64,000 nucleotides of DNA from Coenobita brevimanus. Taxonomy: Eukaryota > Arthropoda > Malacostraca > Decapoda > Coenobitidae. The DNA lies in NCBI GenBank assembly GCA_032717465.1, contig CM064663.1:14706989-14770988 (forward strand), in the 5' to 3' direction. Under the pieces are notes generated by a model. The model did no database searches and was not told the origin of the DNA. It saw only the letters and a list, made by a program, of their open reading frames with translations. A program made the translations under genes and the position numbers. Positions within the stretch are counted from its first letter, which is position 1. Every line of letters starts with the position of its first letter. Positions 1 to 11,480 of this stretch are shown here, piece by piece.

Positions 1-89
1 GGCGTGGACGTTTTATCTGAAAGTGTGAAAGGAGAAATAGAGACTATCACAGTGTAACCTGAACAGGAAAAAGAATGAATTAGTGTTGG

Positions 90-897
90 TTATTTGATGA
101 TTTTTTTTTTTTTGTATACCCACCCCTTATTTGTCATATGCTTATCTAGCCTATGCTTGAAACTGTCAATGGAAGAGGCAGCATCTACTCTACTAGGTAG
201 CTTATTACATTCGTCTGCAACTCTATTGCCAAACCAATCTCTACCTATTTCCTGACTAAAAAGGAATTTTTCTGGTGTGAAACCATAACTTATACTTCCA
301 TCTTGTATCCTTACTTTAAGGACCTTGCTAATATCTCCCTTATTTATTCCCGTCATCCACTTAAACACCTCAATTAAGCCTCCCCTTACTCTGCGCCTCT
401 CTAGTGAGTGCAAACTTCTTTTTAGTCTGTCTTCATATGACAGGTTCCAAACATCATGTATAAGTTTTGTCATTCTTCTCTGTACATTTTCTAACTAGTT
501 TATACTGTATACATTCTAGCCCATAGTAAGGAAACCAAAATTGTACAGCATAGTCCAAATGTGGCCTTATTAATGCTAGATATTCCTGCAGTTTTACTTT
601 TGATGACCTATTGCTCACGCTTCATGAAATAATTCCTAGGAACCTATTTTATTTTTTAATTTCACGTATTAATACACTGTTGCCTTGGTTTCAGGTCTTT
701 ACTAACCATTTTTCCTACATCTCTCTCGCATGCCGATCTTCTGATTTCTTTGTTATCTAAGCTATAATAATATCTACAGTTGCCATGCCACCAGTAAATA
801 CTTTACATTTTTCAACGTTAAATTCCATTTGCCAAAGTTTTACACCATTTGGACAATATATCGAGATCCTTTTGTAAGTTATGGACACCGTCAGTCG
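90..897 (-). mobile_element. CR1/L2-like LINE fragment, C-terminal half of reverse transcriptase
   Basis: Decayed reverse transcriptase of a non-LTR retrotransposon, read on the minus strand. An open stretch at 90-473 holds the family's C-terminal signature: a LSYEDRLKR..LHSLERRRVRGG segment followed by NRVADECNKLP and a SFKHRLDKHM end. Upstream on the minus strand (480-897), out of frame, are WQMEFNVEKCKV, VSKDLKPRQQC and ALIRPHLDYAVQFW, the usual order in CR1/L2-type elements. At least two frameshifts separate these blocks. The endonuclease and the front of the RT, including the YxDD box, are missing. The fragment abuts an RTE-type fragment at about 900. The clade assignment (CR1/L2 or close relative) rests on remembered motif layout. 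Confidence 0.75.
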
Positions 898-901
898 AGT
901 T

Positions 902-1590
902 AATGACATCCTTGTTCCATTCCAACATTCAAATAGAAAATTTCACTCAGTTCACTATCCACCTTCAATGCAGCCTTAGCATCCTCATTCATACTCTTCA
1001 CAGAATTCAACAACTCCCCATTTACTCCATATATTCTTAATACTTTCCACAATCCTTGTCTATCCACCCTGTCATATGCTTTCTCCAAATCCATGAAGGC
1101 TGCATAACACTTCTTTCCCTTCCCTAGAAACTTGTTTATTAAAGAACTAAGAATGAATTATCTGGTCTACACAACACCTCCCCTTCCTGAAACGTCCCTG
1201 TTCTTCTGCAACTAATTCCTCAGTTATTTTCCTAACTCTGTCAATAAGTATCCTACCATATACTTTTCTTATTACACTAAAAAGACAAATGCCCCTATGA
1301 TTATCACACACTTCTTTTTCCCTTTTTCCTTTGTACAGGGGAATAATTATACCTGATTTCCAATCCTCCAGGATTCTACCTTCTTCCCAGGCCAATCTGC
1401 ACATCTTTCACAACCATTGTACTACTATCTCTCCCCCATGCATCAGCATTTCACCACACATTCCATCAGTTCCTGGGGCTTTCCCCATTTTAAGTTTCTT
1501 CATTGCTTCCACGACTTCAGTCCTACTGATTTCTTCCTCTCTTCTCACATCCTTCCTTCTCCCAGCCATTCTCTCTCTCTTTCTCTCTTT
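902..1590 (-). mobile_element. RTE-type LINE fragment (middle of reverse transcriptase)
   Basis: Minus-strand piece of the same LINE family that sits inside each 9.5 kb unit further on. It encodes WKSGIIIPLYKGK, a NHRGICLFSVIRKVYGRILIDRV block, QGRFRKGRCCVDQI, MDLEKAYDRVDRQGLWKVLRIYGV (RT motif A region) and ends at VGMEQGC just before the remainder of motif B. It is therefore cut at both ends: the front (endonuclease) ends at a (GT)n tract at about 1594 and the back ends at the CR1-like fragment near 900. One frameshift lies around 1100-1147. It is visibly more diverged than the unit copies, so it is an independent old insertion. Confidence 0.85.

Positions 1591-1593
<3 letters not shown>

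Positions 1594-1673
<80 letters not shown>
1594..1673. repeat. (GT)n microsatellite
   Basis: About 40 uninterrupted GT dinucleotides, preceded by a CT-rich stretch. It sits exactly where the adjacent RTE-type fragment stops, so the microsatellite marks the break point of that LINE. Open frames across it (poly-Val/Cys or poly-His/Thr) are artefacts. Confidence 0.97.
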
Positions 1674-1675
<2 letters not shown>

Positions 1676-1949
1676 CTCCCCTAGCGCCTGGTGCAGGGTT
1701 GGCGGTGTCATGGGAGGAAAATTAGTGTGCGTTTCATGGTGTCCGCACGCGCGCACGCGTATTCTGAGCTTATATTGGAGGCAGTGCATGGGTGGTATCC
1801 AGAATTGCCACCTGTCCCTATTTCCCATACAAATTTCAGCCACCTACTCCTCGTGGCGCGGTTTTGGAAAGTCTTTGAAAATCGCGCTGATTTGAGGCCA
1901 ATTGCTTTCGATTCTGATGAGTCCCAAATGAAGCCTATCACTCTCAACG
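1674..1949. other. Unassigned sequence between microsatellite and Jockey-like fragment
   Basis: No recognisable protein, RNA or repeat signature. It may be the poorly conserved front of the following Jockey-type fragment, whose clear homology begins at about 1950, but I cannot show this. Confidence 0.4.
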
Positions 1950-3075
1950 GGATAACTTCCAAACTGTCCTTTTACGGTTTCTATCCTTCTATCTGTGTCT
2001 TCATCTGTAGCTTCCTTTCTGGTCGTTCTATAACCACTGTTGTAGACGGCCATTGATCTCCTAGATCTATCAACAGTGGTGTTCCTTAGGGTTCTTTCCT
2101 ATCACCACCTCTCTTATTTTCATTCATCATTGACCTTCTAAGCTATATATCCAACTCTATCCACTCATACGCTGACGATTCCACCCTTCACCTTCCTATT
2201 CGGTTCCCACAACGTCCATCTCAGCAGTTACTTCAACAGACAAGGGATGAGGCTATGGCACACCTAATATCTGACTTGGCTCGAATCTCTGACTGGGGTA
2301 ATAATAATCTTGTTGTTTTTAATGCATCAAAAACTCAGTTCTTACACCTCTCAACCCGACAAAATGTTCCATAGGTGTACCCACTAAATGTTTAATAATA
2401 TGCAGCTCAATCCTGCATCATCCCTAAACATGCTTGGGGTTTCATTCACTCGGGACTTATCTTGGAAAGATCATATTACATCTCTTGTAAAATCTGCTTC
2501 CAAGAGATTGGATGTGCTAAGCCGACTCCATTCCTTCTTTACCCCTGCACAATTCTTGACTCTATACACGGGTTTTATCTGCCCTTGTATGGAGTACAAC
2601 TCTCATGTGTGGGGAGGCTCCCCACATACAGCTCTTCTCAATAGGGTGTAGTCAAAGGCTTTTCGTCTCAGCAACTCTCCTGCTCTAACTGGCTACCTTC
2701 AACCTCTGTCTCTTTGCCGCACTGTTCCATCTTTATCTCTTTTCTATCGCTACTTCAATGGTCACTGCACCTCTGAACTCTCTCCTTGCATTCCTCCACC
2801 TCTACCACGGACGTGTAGCACCCGTGTTGAAGCAAACTCTCATCCCTTTTCTGTCCAACTCTCTAATGCAAGAGTTAATTATTACTCCCAGTCCTTCATT
2901 TATGCAACAGGTCAAGTCTGGAACTGTCTCCCGCTGTCTGTATTTTCTGCTAGCTATGATCTCCAGTCTTTCAAACACAGTGTGAACAGGTATCTCGAAA
3001 TGTTCGGATCTTGAATTTCGCCCTCTCTTGTATCTTGTTTCTCTCCTGGAAGGAACACCTTGCGCGCTCGTGGTC
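1950..3075 (+). mobile_element. Jockey-type LINE fragment, reverse transcriptase C-terminal half
   Basis: Plus-strand, decayed RT of a Jockey-type retrotransposon of the sort very common in decapod genomes. In order: FYGFYPS..SFLSGRSITTVVDGH, the motif B region with INSGVP, the YADD-type active-site box (SYADDST, about 2165-2182), ISDWG..NLVVFNASKTQFLHLSTRQN, LNMLGVSF, FICPCMEYNSHVWGGSPHTALLNRV, a YRYFNGHCTSEL block and a final SASYDLQSFKHSVNRYLE. At least three frame changes and several stops (for example near 2056, 2373 and 2649) make it a pseudogene. The N-terminal endonuclease and front of the RT are absent. The family attribution is from recognised motif order. Confidence 0.85.
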
Positions 3076-3095
3076 TTTGGTTCGTTCTTCCTAGC

Positions 3096-3097
<2 letters not shown>

Positions 3098-3189
<92 letters not shown>
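3098..3189. repeat. (AT)n microsatellite
   Basis: About 46 AT dinucleotides directly following the Jockey-like fragment and preceding an RT reading frame. It may have grown from the A/T-rich tail of the upstream LINE. Confidence 0.97.
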
Positions 3190-3192
<3 letters not shown>

Positions 3193-3229
3193 TATTAAGA
3201 AAAAGGGAAAAGCGAGAAGGAAAACGCGG

Positions 3230-4546
3230 ATGTCAGATGAAACATGGAATGCAATTCAGAAAAGGAAAGAGGCGAAGTTAAGAAGTGAAGAACAACATGT
3301 TGTTGGCCAGGTAGTTGAAGTACTTACAGCAAAGTACTGGAGTTTACATTCTGAAGTAAAAAGACTCGTTAGACGTGATAAGAGGAGGCTATATGATGGA
3401 AAGGCGACAGAGACTTTTATTATAAGGTATTTAATGCAACAAGCTAATGAGATGAAAATGCCACTTAGTATGTGTTTTGTGGATTTTGAAAAGGCGTTTG
3501 ATAGTGTTTCACGTGGAGCTATGTTGAAAATTATGAGATTCTATGGTATACCAGAAAAGTTTGTAAATATTATTAGAAGCCTGGATGAAGGTACTTTTTG
3601 TAAGGTAATGGTGGGTGGATCTTTGAGTGATCCATTTCAAGTTAGGTCAGGAGTGATTCAAGGAGTTCTTTCGCCATTGCTGTTTGTTTGGGTTATGGAT
3701 TATGTTATGAAAAAGGTTGTAAGGAGAACAGGTGCAGGAATTAACTGGAAACAAAATAAGAAGCTGATGGATTTGGACTATGCTGATGATATTGTACTGA
3801 TTTGCGGAAGTATTTACAAGATGCAGAGGGTGCTTGATTGTCTGGTGGAGGGGGGAGAAAAAGTGGGATTGGTAATAAATTGTGGAAAAACTGAAATTAT
3901 TATTATGAACGTGGAGAACCAAATCAATTGTGTAATTGGGAACAAAGTGGTGAAGAATGTAGAAAACTTTAAATATCTGGGAATGATTGTATCATCTAAT
4001 GGATCATTAAACAATGAAACTGAGGAGAGGATTAGACAGGCTTGGCGAGCTGTTGGAACGTTGAAATCTGTTTGGAATAATAATATGCTTTCGGTACATG
4101 CTAAAGTGAAAATTTACAAGTCCATGGTTAGACCAATTTTAATATACGGGCATGAGTCATGGTACAGTACAATTGCAACAGATCAGAAAGTATTAGGATT
4201 TGAGAATAAAATACTGAGAAGGATTCTTGGGGTAAAGTGGCAAGACAGGGTTACAAATGCAAGAGTAAGGGATATTACGAGAGTGGAACCAGTTAATGAA
4301 TATGTGAGACTGTCTCACTGGAAGTGGCTGGGGCACATATACAGAAAAGAAGGTAGTTTAATACAGGATGTGCCAGAGTGGACTGCTAGAGGAATAAGAG
4401 GTAGAGGTTGGTCGAGGGAAACCTGCTTGAGGACAATGAAAAAAGAAGCAGGAGAGGAGTGTTGGTGGGACCTGAAGGAGATGGCAAGAGACAAATATTG
4501 GTGGAGAGAGTTAATTGAGGCCCTATGCATCCCGTGGGGTGCCACA

Positions 4547-4613
<67 letters not shown>

Positions 4614-4645
4614 GTTCAGTCGGGAAGAGGATCGTGGATAAATGA
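3230..4645 (+). CDS. LINE reverse transcriptase, internally deleted but open reading frame
   Basis: A 471-codon open frame encoding a non-LTR reverse transcriptase without an endonuclease. Residues 1-50 resemble the basic linker that normally lies between endonuclease and RT ([13 protein letters not shown] at the start). It is joined directly to the RT core near residue 58, so the fingers region with the usual plan-for-repair and RPI-type motifs is missing. Motif [11 protein letters not shown] is at about 83-92. Motif [10 protein letters not shown] (140-149) lacks one residue of the usual GxRQGCxLSP pattern. The active-site box DYADD is at 183-187. A KWLGHI motif near 363 is typical of RTE-like C-termini. 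The last ~30 codons are only translated (AT)n. The start is the first Met after the upstream (AT)n tract, and no promoter is evident. It is probably not a functional element, but the frame is intact, which is unusual in this window. Confidence 0.65.
4549..4610. repeat. (AT)n microsatellite
   Basis: About 31 AT dinucleotides immediately after the RT reading frame, which therefore has an (AT)n tract at both ends (3098-3189 and here). Confidence 0.97.
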
Positions 4646-4842
4646 TCCGTTGCTGGAACTGGCCCGTGAAGTAATTGGTTCTGGGATAATTAGGCCTAAA
4701 TGCAAACGTAAATCTATAAAATATTAAATATATATCCTGGTGGCAAATGATTTTTATTAAGACTTTCCACATCACTGTGGAAAGATTCATTTTTCTAGCG
4801 ATTATTATAATTATCACTTTAGCAGAAAATTGATATTTCAAA

Positions 4843-5383
4843 TGTTGAAACTTCGTAGACACCATTTATATATGTAACTCTTTAGTCTTGTAATATGTAA
4901 GTCTTGAGGTTTGGTTAAATTTACTTTGGTAATCGAAGAGCAGGAGGAGTTAAAGATGGATACAGGGAGTTGATCTTGATTTATTATCTTAAAGGAAAGT
5001 CTAAGTTGAGCAGCGTATGTATTACACAGGGACTTAAATTACTAACTAACACTAGCCAGACCCCTTTTCTTATTTGCTCTCTCCACTACCTGCCGGTTCT
5101 ATGACTAACCTTCTTCTGCGCTTCGATTCCTACATTCTCGTTTAGCAGGGGTCGTGTCACGTGGGCTATACTGTTGTTGAAGCTTCTAGAACACTGTACA
5201 TATGTGTGTATGTACTGCTTCTGGTGCATTCCTTCACTTAAGAGTTTGCAAGCCTGTTTCCCTTTGCTCGATTCTCGCTGACACACTTCCTATCTCATCC
5301 CCTGGTTTGGTGCTTCTATCTGTCTATCTATCCATCTATCTCTCTATCTATGGGTTGTATTATTATAATATGGAGTCCTGACA
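4843..5383 (-). repeat. 3' LTR of gypsy element
   Basis: 541 bp matching the right-hand LTR over its whole length. On the plus strand it begins TGTTGAAAC and ends CCTGACA, so on the minus strand it has TG...CA termini. A minus-strand AATAAA lies at 4980-4985 and has a counterpart at 35774-35779. A run of TCTA repeats near 5320-5351 differs in length between the LTRs. The two LTRs differ at many positions (substitutions and small indels), so this is not a recent insertion. Confidence 0.88.
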
Positions 5384-5818
5384 TCTCTCGGTCACGCAAA
5401 CTGGCGGTCCACAGACAGCAATCATCATTGACATATGCTAGTCTACTAATACATAACATTGAATATAATATTGTATAGATTATAATATTCATGTTAATAT
5501 TGCAGTGATCCAGTAATATTACATTTTAAACAAGTTGAATACATAACTGAACAAATGCAATATGGTTAAATTGTTTATTGTATGACATTTTGTAAGATGT
5601 GTATGTATAACAGTCATATGCATATATGCAAAAAAAAAAAAAAAAGGTTCAAAGTTAAGATTATGGTAAGAGCTATTAATATTTCATATTGAGATAATGA
5701 TACTGGTATACTTCCATATCATGTGTCAATCTTCTTCTCTCTTTTTTTAATTAATATTATATACAAAATATGAACACTTCATTCAGGGAAATTAAATTGA
5801 ATGCTTACTCTACCCCCA
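5384..5818 (-). other. Polypurine tract and 3' untranslated region of the gypsy element
   Basis: Lies between the env stop and the 3' LTR. On the minus strand the bases next to the LTR read GACCGAGAGA, a plausible polypurine tract, and the same bases flank the LTR of the second element near 60916. The rest is A/T-rich with a short A run near 5630 and shows no coding signature. Confidence 0.6.
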
Positions 5819-7484
5819 CTAAATACTGACTCCAAATTTTGCAATTCTTGCATGCATTCTGTGCATTGCGAACAGCACTATTGCAACTACAATACAAAAG
5901 ATTATAAAGACAGTAGGTGATGGGCTATACACATAATATGGGTTGAACATACTCAAACTCAAATCTTCCCAGGGCTTCATTGTTTCATTGATCAGTTGCA
6001 TAGTTTCAAACTTAGGTGATGTCAGCTTAATACCTGTGCTCATGTTTAAGTCCATATTAGGTAGTTGGTGGAAATGTTTGTGTGTATGATTGAGGATGGC
6101 ATAGTGATTGATGGTAGATATAGTGGACATGGATGGTGTAAATACCGCACAGTAGTCTGGTGCTCTGTATAATCCTGATGCTGAAGTATGAGATGGTGGT
6201 ATATCTGGACAAATTATGTAAACTGATGTGTTATGAGTGAAACAAAACAAATGTGAGTGTCCGATGCATTGATGGTGTACAAGCTTATCTGGAGGAAAAG
6301 TGAACTTGCAGTGGTTATGAATGTTGTGATTTCTTATGATAGCCATTTCACAAGGTACTGTTTCAGTAGGCTGAAACGTGAAAATGTACGCAGGACAAAG
6401 GTGAACAGCATATAAGGATGTGCGGCACTCTCGTTCAATCGTTGATTCACTGGCGAAAGTTACAGTGTTCCGTCTCGTGGAGACCATGATGAGTTCAATG
6501 TCTGTGTTGATGTCGATGATGATCAAAGTGTTATTATTCTTAGAAGGGAAGAGGTGTATTGCGTATACTGTGAACAGGTCGTCAGTTATGAATGGTACTA
6601 CTGATGTTGATGTTAGTGTTGCTTCTAATATGGATAATATTGCATGAAATCCCTGCCTCGGAAAAAAGGCTTCAATTTATGATTATGTATGCCTTGCCTA
6701 ATTATCTGGCGTAGCTCATGAACTGGAAGTCAATTGCGATCTTACCATTACCGGCATTCGAAATTCCTTGCATAAGTGCCCTGTAACGAACTCTAGTGTT
6801 GTCTGATTGGAGTAGAATTGTGTCAATGTGTTCCGTGATGATGGAGAAGTGTTGGAAAAGTGTTATTTCCCCTTCCATGTCATTTATTTTATCTACACTT
6901 TCGAGAGCTATGTTTTTCCCCTTTTTCAGATTTTTCACGATTGTTTTCATTGCTGAGTTATGCCCTGCGATGAATTTATCTTGGTATGTTAGTACCTGAG
7001 CTATTTTATTAAATCTGTTGTTTATTTCTTGAAGGTCTTTCTCTGTAGCTAATCTATAGATGTTCCCAAGAATTGCACCACCCAGATCGAACAAACTGCG
7101 CTTTTGGCGAGTAAGTGTAATGTTGTTCGTGGTGCTTAATACCTCCGTTCCATGAGATGGGAGATCTTGGATCATGAATAGCATCGCTGACTTCGCCTGT
7201 TCTATCTTCCATTTCGCTAACTTCACTATTTCATCCACTTCCTGTGTGTTATTTACCTGTGAAACATAGCCTCCTATTATGAAGTCCAGGGTCCTCATGG
7301 GATTGGCGATGTTCTCTAGATAAGAAGATAATTCGTATAAGTAATCCAAACTTATTTCAGTACTCATGACATCTTTTACGATTGACGTCGTGGCCGCTGG
7401 AGCTATGAGGCATCCTTGCCGTACTATGTGTTGGGGGTCTAAGTGAGCATGTCCTCTTGCTATGTAGAGGAGAATCCATAGCAT
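5819..7484 (-). pseudogene. env: Envelope fusion glycoprotein, baculovirus-F/errantivirus type (broken)
   Basis: The minus-strand frame opens at 7484 and runs 260 codons to 6702; the remainder continues in other frames and is open again from 6526 to 5819. A short hydrophobic start (MLWILLY) may be a signal peptide. A furin-type site RQKR is followed at once by SLFDLGGAILG, which has the layout of the fusion peptide in insect errantivirus and baculovirus F proteins. An amphipathic region with TEKDLQEINNRF follows. The C-terminus has a membrane anchor (VFIIFCIVVAIVLFAMH) and a short tail. This class of protein acts as a trimeric membrane fusion protein. At least two frameshifts between 6526 and 6702 break it. 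This is the only nearly full-length env of the element; units 2 and 3 keep only its first 69 codons. Confidence 0.8.
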
Positions 7485-7693
7485 AAGTCACTTCATCGCA
7501 ACCTAGCGACAAAAAAAAAAAATCCATTAATTTTCTAATATGGTCATGCTGTGGTCCAAGATAATAATGATGTGCGTTACAGTTGATTAACGGAGAACAA
7601 TAACTTGCTTGTTATTTCATTTATAGAAGGAGTTTAAATCAATATTTAAATCATGTAAATGATGTACTGTAGATTTTATTGGAACAGTTGCAC

Positions 7694-8860
7694 CTATGTT
7701 TGTTTGGTATATGACCTTAATTTATTTTTGTAATTATTGTTGTTTTCTTGATTGGTTTCATGAGTTATGTTCGGTTGTTCGGTGGTATCCGAGGCTGTAT
7801 AATTATTGGATAGCTCCCATGAAACTCGTTTTAAATTGTCAACATGAACTTGTTTCTCTTCGCCACTTGACAGTGACCTAATTAAAACTTTGTTTGCTTT
7901 TATGTTAATTACTCTGTATGGGCCCTCCAATTTCGGGGATAATTTATTGTCTTTCGTATGAATGATACCATAGACAATGTCTCCTAAGCTGATAGGCGAG
8001 TCTTTTGCCTTTTTACTAAATGCCTCCGTCATTTCTTCCTTGGACATCGTTAATTGTCTTTTGACTCTTTTATGTATGTCCTGGAATTCACGTAAATGGA
8101 GCTTAGAGTAATCATCCTAATTGTATATGGGCAGACTGTCACCTTCTAGGAGCTCATATGGTAGTTTTTTATCTGTCCCATATATAATGAAATGTGGTGT
8201 GTCACCTATGGATTTATTTATAGATCCATTAATTGAGGTTTCTACTCTTGGAATCCAATCATCCCAGCTTGAGTAATTTTCACTGAGAATGTGTCGTAGT
8301 ACATCTAATACTTTTTTGTTTTGTTTCTCTACTAACCCATTGGATGCTGGGTGATAGGCTAAAACGTTAACCTTGTTGATATTGCATTGTTTACATATTT
8401 CTTGTAAGATATTAGAATTAAATTCTCATCCATTATCATTTATTAGTACCTTTGGGGTTGTAAAGCGACATATTGCATTATCTATTATTGCTTTTGCTAC
8501 TGTCTCTGCTGTTTTATCTTTAATTGGGGCTAAAATTACATAATAGGAAAAATGATCCGTTCCTACGAATAGGTATTGGTTATTATTGTATGATAATGGG
8601 ATCTTGAGTAAATCAACCGCGACAATGTCCCATGGTTGATGAGGTACAGGATAATTACCTATTGATGCAGGTGTAATTGGGTATCCTTTGTGTTTTGCAC
8701 ATGATTCGCATCTGTCTATATGATTATTTATATCTTTTCATATTGATGGCCAGTAATATAACAACTGGGCTTCTTTGAATGGCCTATCCTTTCCAGGATG
8801 TCCTGCATGTGGATTATCGTGTATCGTTTGCAATACTTGGGGTATCATGTCATTAGGTAC
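7694..8860 (-). pseudogene. pol: Gypsy integrase, unit 1
   Basis: Minus-strand integrase. The zinc-binding domain is seen as a HDNPHAGHPG segment and CESCAKH. The catalytic core starts at AVDLLK with first Asp, then GTDHFSYY, then the second Asp in NDNG and a Glu two codons later, then YHPASNGLVEKQNK. A C-terminal SH3-like part (LGDIVYGIIHTKDNKLSPKLEGPYRV) ends in an open stretch of 117 codons (8047-7694). In-frame stops interrupt it at 8738-8740, 8427-8429 (inside the DNGxE motif) and 8117-8119, and the front is shifted. The same stops are present in units 2 and 3. Confidence 0.88.
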
Positions 8861-9000
8861 TACCAATTGTTTATTATTTCTTCGGCGTTTTGGTTGTCCT
8901 GGGTTGCTCCTGTATTGCGTATTATTGATTATTGTGAATTGCTCTAGTGGTACATGTAGTTTGGGTAATTGTATGTCATCTCCACTTTCTAACTTGTAAA

Positions 9001-10350
9001 TAACTTAGACCATGTTGGAGCAAGTCTTTGTGCTTTTGCGATTTCATCGTGGTTTGGGATGTCCCCTTTGAGATTTTATGTCGCGACCTGAATTGTTTTC
9101 AGGTTCCTAGATAATGCGTCGTCTACCAGATTCATTTTTGCCTTGCATATAATGAATGTGTACATTGTAGTTTTCGACTGTACATTTCCATCTTGCTCTC
9201 CTCCCAGAAAGGAGTTTTTCTTTAAACATACCCACTAGCTGTTTATGGTCGGTGAATAAGTGTATTTCGTATCCATATACCAAATCTCGAAACTTTTGTA
9301 ATGCAAAAACCACTGCAAGTGCCTCTTAAGTCTGTAGTGCAATAATTTTTCTCTGCACCTTTTATTTGTCTGCTGGCAAATGCAATTGGTTAATTCTGTC
9401 CTGTTTTATCTTCTTGCATCAATACAGCCCCTAATCCTTTAACTGATGCATCTGTACAAATAATAAATGGTTTTGTGAAATCCGGATATGCCAAAGAAGG
9501 TGCATTTGTTAGTTTATTTTTTAATTTGTTAAATGCTTGTTTTTGTTCCTCTTCCCATTGGAATAGAGCAACTTTTTGGGTAGATGGAATAGAGGAAAGG
9601 CTATATGAGAGAATTGTTGTACGAATGACCTACAGTACCCAACTAGACCCAAAAATTGTCTAACTTCGTCATTCGTAGTGGGATCAGGAAAGTCTCTCAC
9701 TGCCTGTATTTTGTCATCAGTGGTGAGAATACCATTAGCACTTAATCTGTGGCCTAAGAATTTTATTTCCTTAAAGCAAAATTTTCATTTAGAAAGCTTA
9801 ATTTTTAAACCAGCATCACCAAGCTTTTGTAGGAGTAGGTCTAATTTCTGGAGATGTTCTGTGATATCATTCGTTGCGATGATAATATCGTCAAGATAAA
9901 CAAATATTCCTTGTCCAATAATTCCGGACAATACGTAATTCATAAGATGCTGGAATGTGCCAGGGGCTGTCCTCAGTCCCTTTTGGCATCCTTCTATACC
10001 GATAGTGTCCTCTATTTGTGGAAAAGGCATTGTATTTACATGACTCCTGCTCTACAGGAATTTGATAATAATCACTTAGAAAATCGATCGTGGAATATAC
10101 ATTATTTTCTGGTCCAATATTCTGTAGGATGTCGCTTAGCAATGGCATGGGAAATCGGTCTGAGATTGTATGATTGTTTAGTTTACGGTAATCTGCTACC
10201 GCACGCATTTCTCCATTTCGTTTGCGCACGAAGAATAATGGGACATTCCACGGGGAGACTGATGACTCAATAATTCCAAGTTTTAACATTTCATCGACAT
10301 ACTGGTTTGTGAGTGTATGCTGAGATCGTGGGACTCGTAGGCAGGTACAA
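9001..10350 (-). pseudogene. pol: Gypsy reverse transcriptase and RNase H, unit 1
   Basis: The RT begins near 10300 with GIIESSVSPWNVPLFFVRKRNG, then VADYRKLNN, motif A STIDFLSDYYQIPV and RMPKG. A one-base insertion near 9977 shifts the frame; it continues with LRTAPGTFQHLMN and the active-site box FVYLDDI (YLDD). A stop at 9785-9787 follows, then FLGHRLSANGI, typical of the RT connection. RNase H is seen at 9313-9107 with TDHKQLVGMF and a GKNES end. All lesions are shared with the other two units. The catalytic Asp residues are still readable, but no continuous frame remains. Confidence 0.88.
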
Positions 10351-10407
10351 AAATTGGTGGTGTATCTGGGTGCACATTAATCTTGTGATTAATCAGGTTA
10401 GTACACC

Positions 10408-11384
10408 CTAATTGTTCTCCGAATAATGGTACGGTGTCCCTGTGTTTTTTATTAGAGTTAACAAATCATTTTCATCAAATTCACCTGAGTGAATTAAATT
10501 CTCTTTTATGCTTTCTCTATCTGCAGATTTGCTCTCACTTGTGACTCCAGCTAAAACTGTTTCCATTACAGCGGTGGGAAATTTTTCAATATTAACTATA
10601 TAAGTCCCCTTTTTCAACTGTACTTCCCCATTCATGTGATTAATTAGAAGTATCTGAGTTTGCCCTTCGTCGTTCATCTGACATAATGCGTTTTCCACTG
10701 ACAATCCTTTTATTTTACATGATGCTTCTAAGACAAGAACAGTACTATTCCATAATTTGCTTTTTATGGTAACTTTCATATAGGAGTTCGGTGGTATAAC
10801 TAAATAATTGGTGAGATGGGCGGGAAGAACTGATAAATCAGTACCGTTACCTGGGTTTCTAGTCCTGGAGGCTGGGAGGGGGGGGTGCTGTGAGTGGATC
10901 TATACACTCATCTCTTTCTGTATGTTTGTTTAAACTTTTAATATTACCAATTCTTTGTGGTTGTGTTTTACTAATCGGTGAGGACTCTGATGGTATTTCC
11001 TCTCTGAATTCATTATCAAAGTCTATTCCATTCATTTGTAGGAGTAAAGTTATTTTCTCTGTTCTCATGTCTCTTATGCCCAGTAACATATGAGCTTTAA
11101 CTGCTAAGCTTTCAACGATATAAAAAAAATGCAGAGATTGGTCTTGCAGTTTCTGTGAAACTGATTTTTAACCGTATCATATCTTTTACTGTGATTTGTT
11201 TGCCATCTACTGTATATAAGTCTAAATCAGAATCTTCCAGAAAAGTTACTTTCTTCTTATTTCTAAAAATTCTATTTATTTCTTCTTGTGTTATTAAGTT
11301 CACTGGAGAGCCTGTGTTTAAAAATAAGGAAACATTTTGATCCTCACATGCAGCTGGTATCAAGATACACTCACTTCCCAACAT
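10408..11384 (-). pseudogene. pol: Gypsy protease and protease-RT linker, unit 1
   Basis: Retropepsin-like aspartic protease at 11384 to about 11040. The catalytic triplet that should read DTGS is NTGS (in LFLNTGSPVNLI), and the terminal motif reads MLLGIRDM, comparable with the ILGxDF end of gypsy proteases. A frame change lies near 11100. From 10779 to 10408 an open 123-codon stretch is the poorly conserved linker leading to RT. With the catalytic Asp replaced this protease could not work, even apart from the frameshift. Units 2 and 3 have the same substitution. Confidence 0.75.
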
Positions 11385-11480
11385 ACCTCCTATGTGAATT
11401 TTAGACTTGTTTTACTTTACGTTTGTTCGTTTTTTGTCGTGACTTGATCTTCCCCGATTTAAGAATGGAAACTAATTTCT

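Noticed and set aside
1523..1843. His-Thr and Val-Cys repeat proteins across 1594-1673
   Set aside because: Translation of a (GT)n microsatellite in all frames; no protein features outside it.
4763..4784. Histone-type 3' stem-loop or intrinsic terminator
   Set aside because: The stem sequence does not match the histone consensus, no histone gene is nearby, and no T run follows.
4386..4865. Minus-strand frame of 159 codons with Ile-Tyr repeats
   Set aside because: Largely translated (AT)n plus the antisense of the RT reading frame.
5318..5351. TCTA repeat as an independent microsatellite locus
   Set aside because: It lies inside the LTR and has a counterpart at 36090-36111 in the other LTR, so it belongs to the element.
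9854..10273. 139-codon plus-strand frame (repeated in each unit)
   Set aside because: Antisense of the gypsy RT containing the YLDD box on the minus strand.
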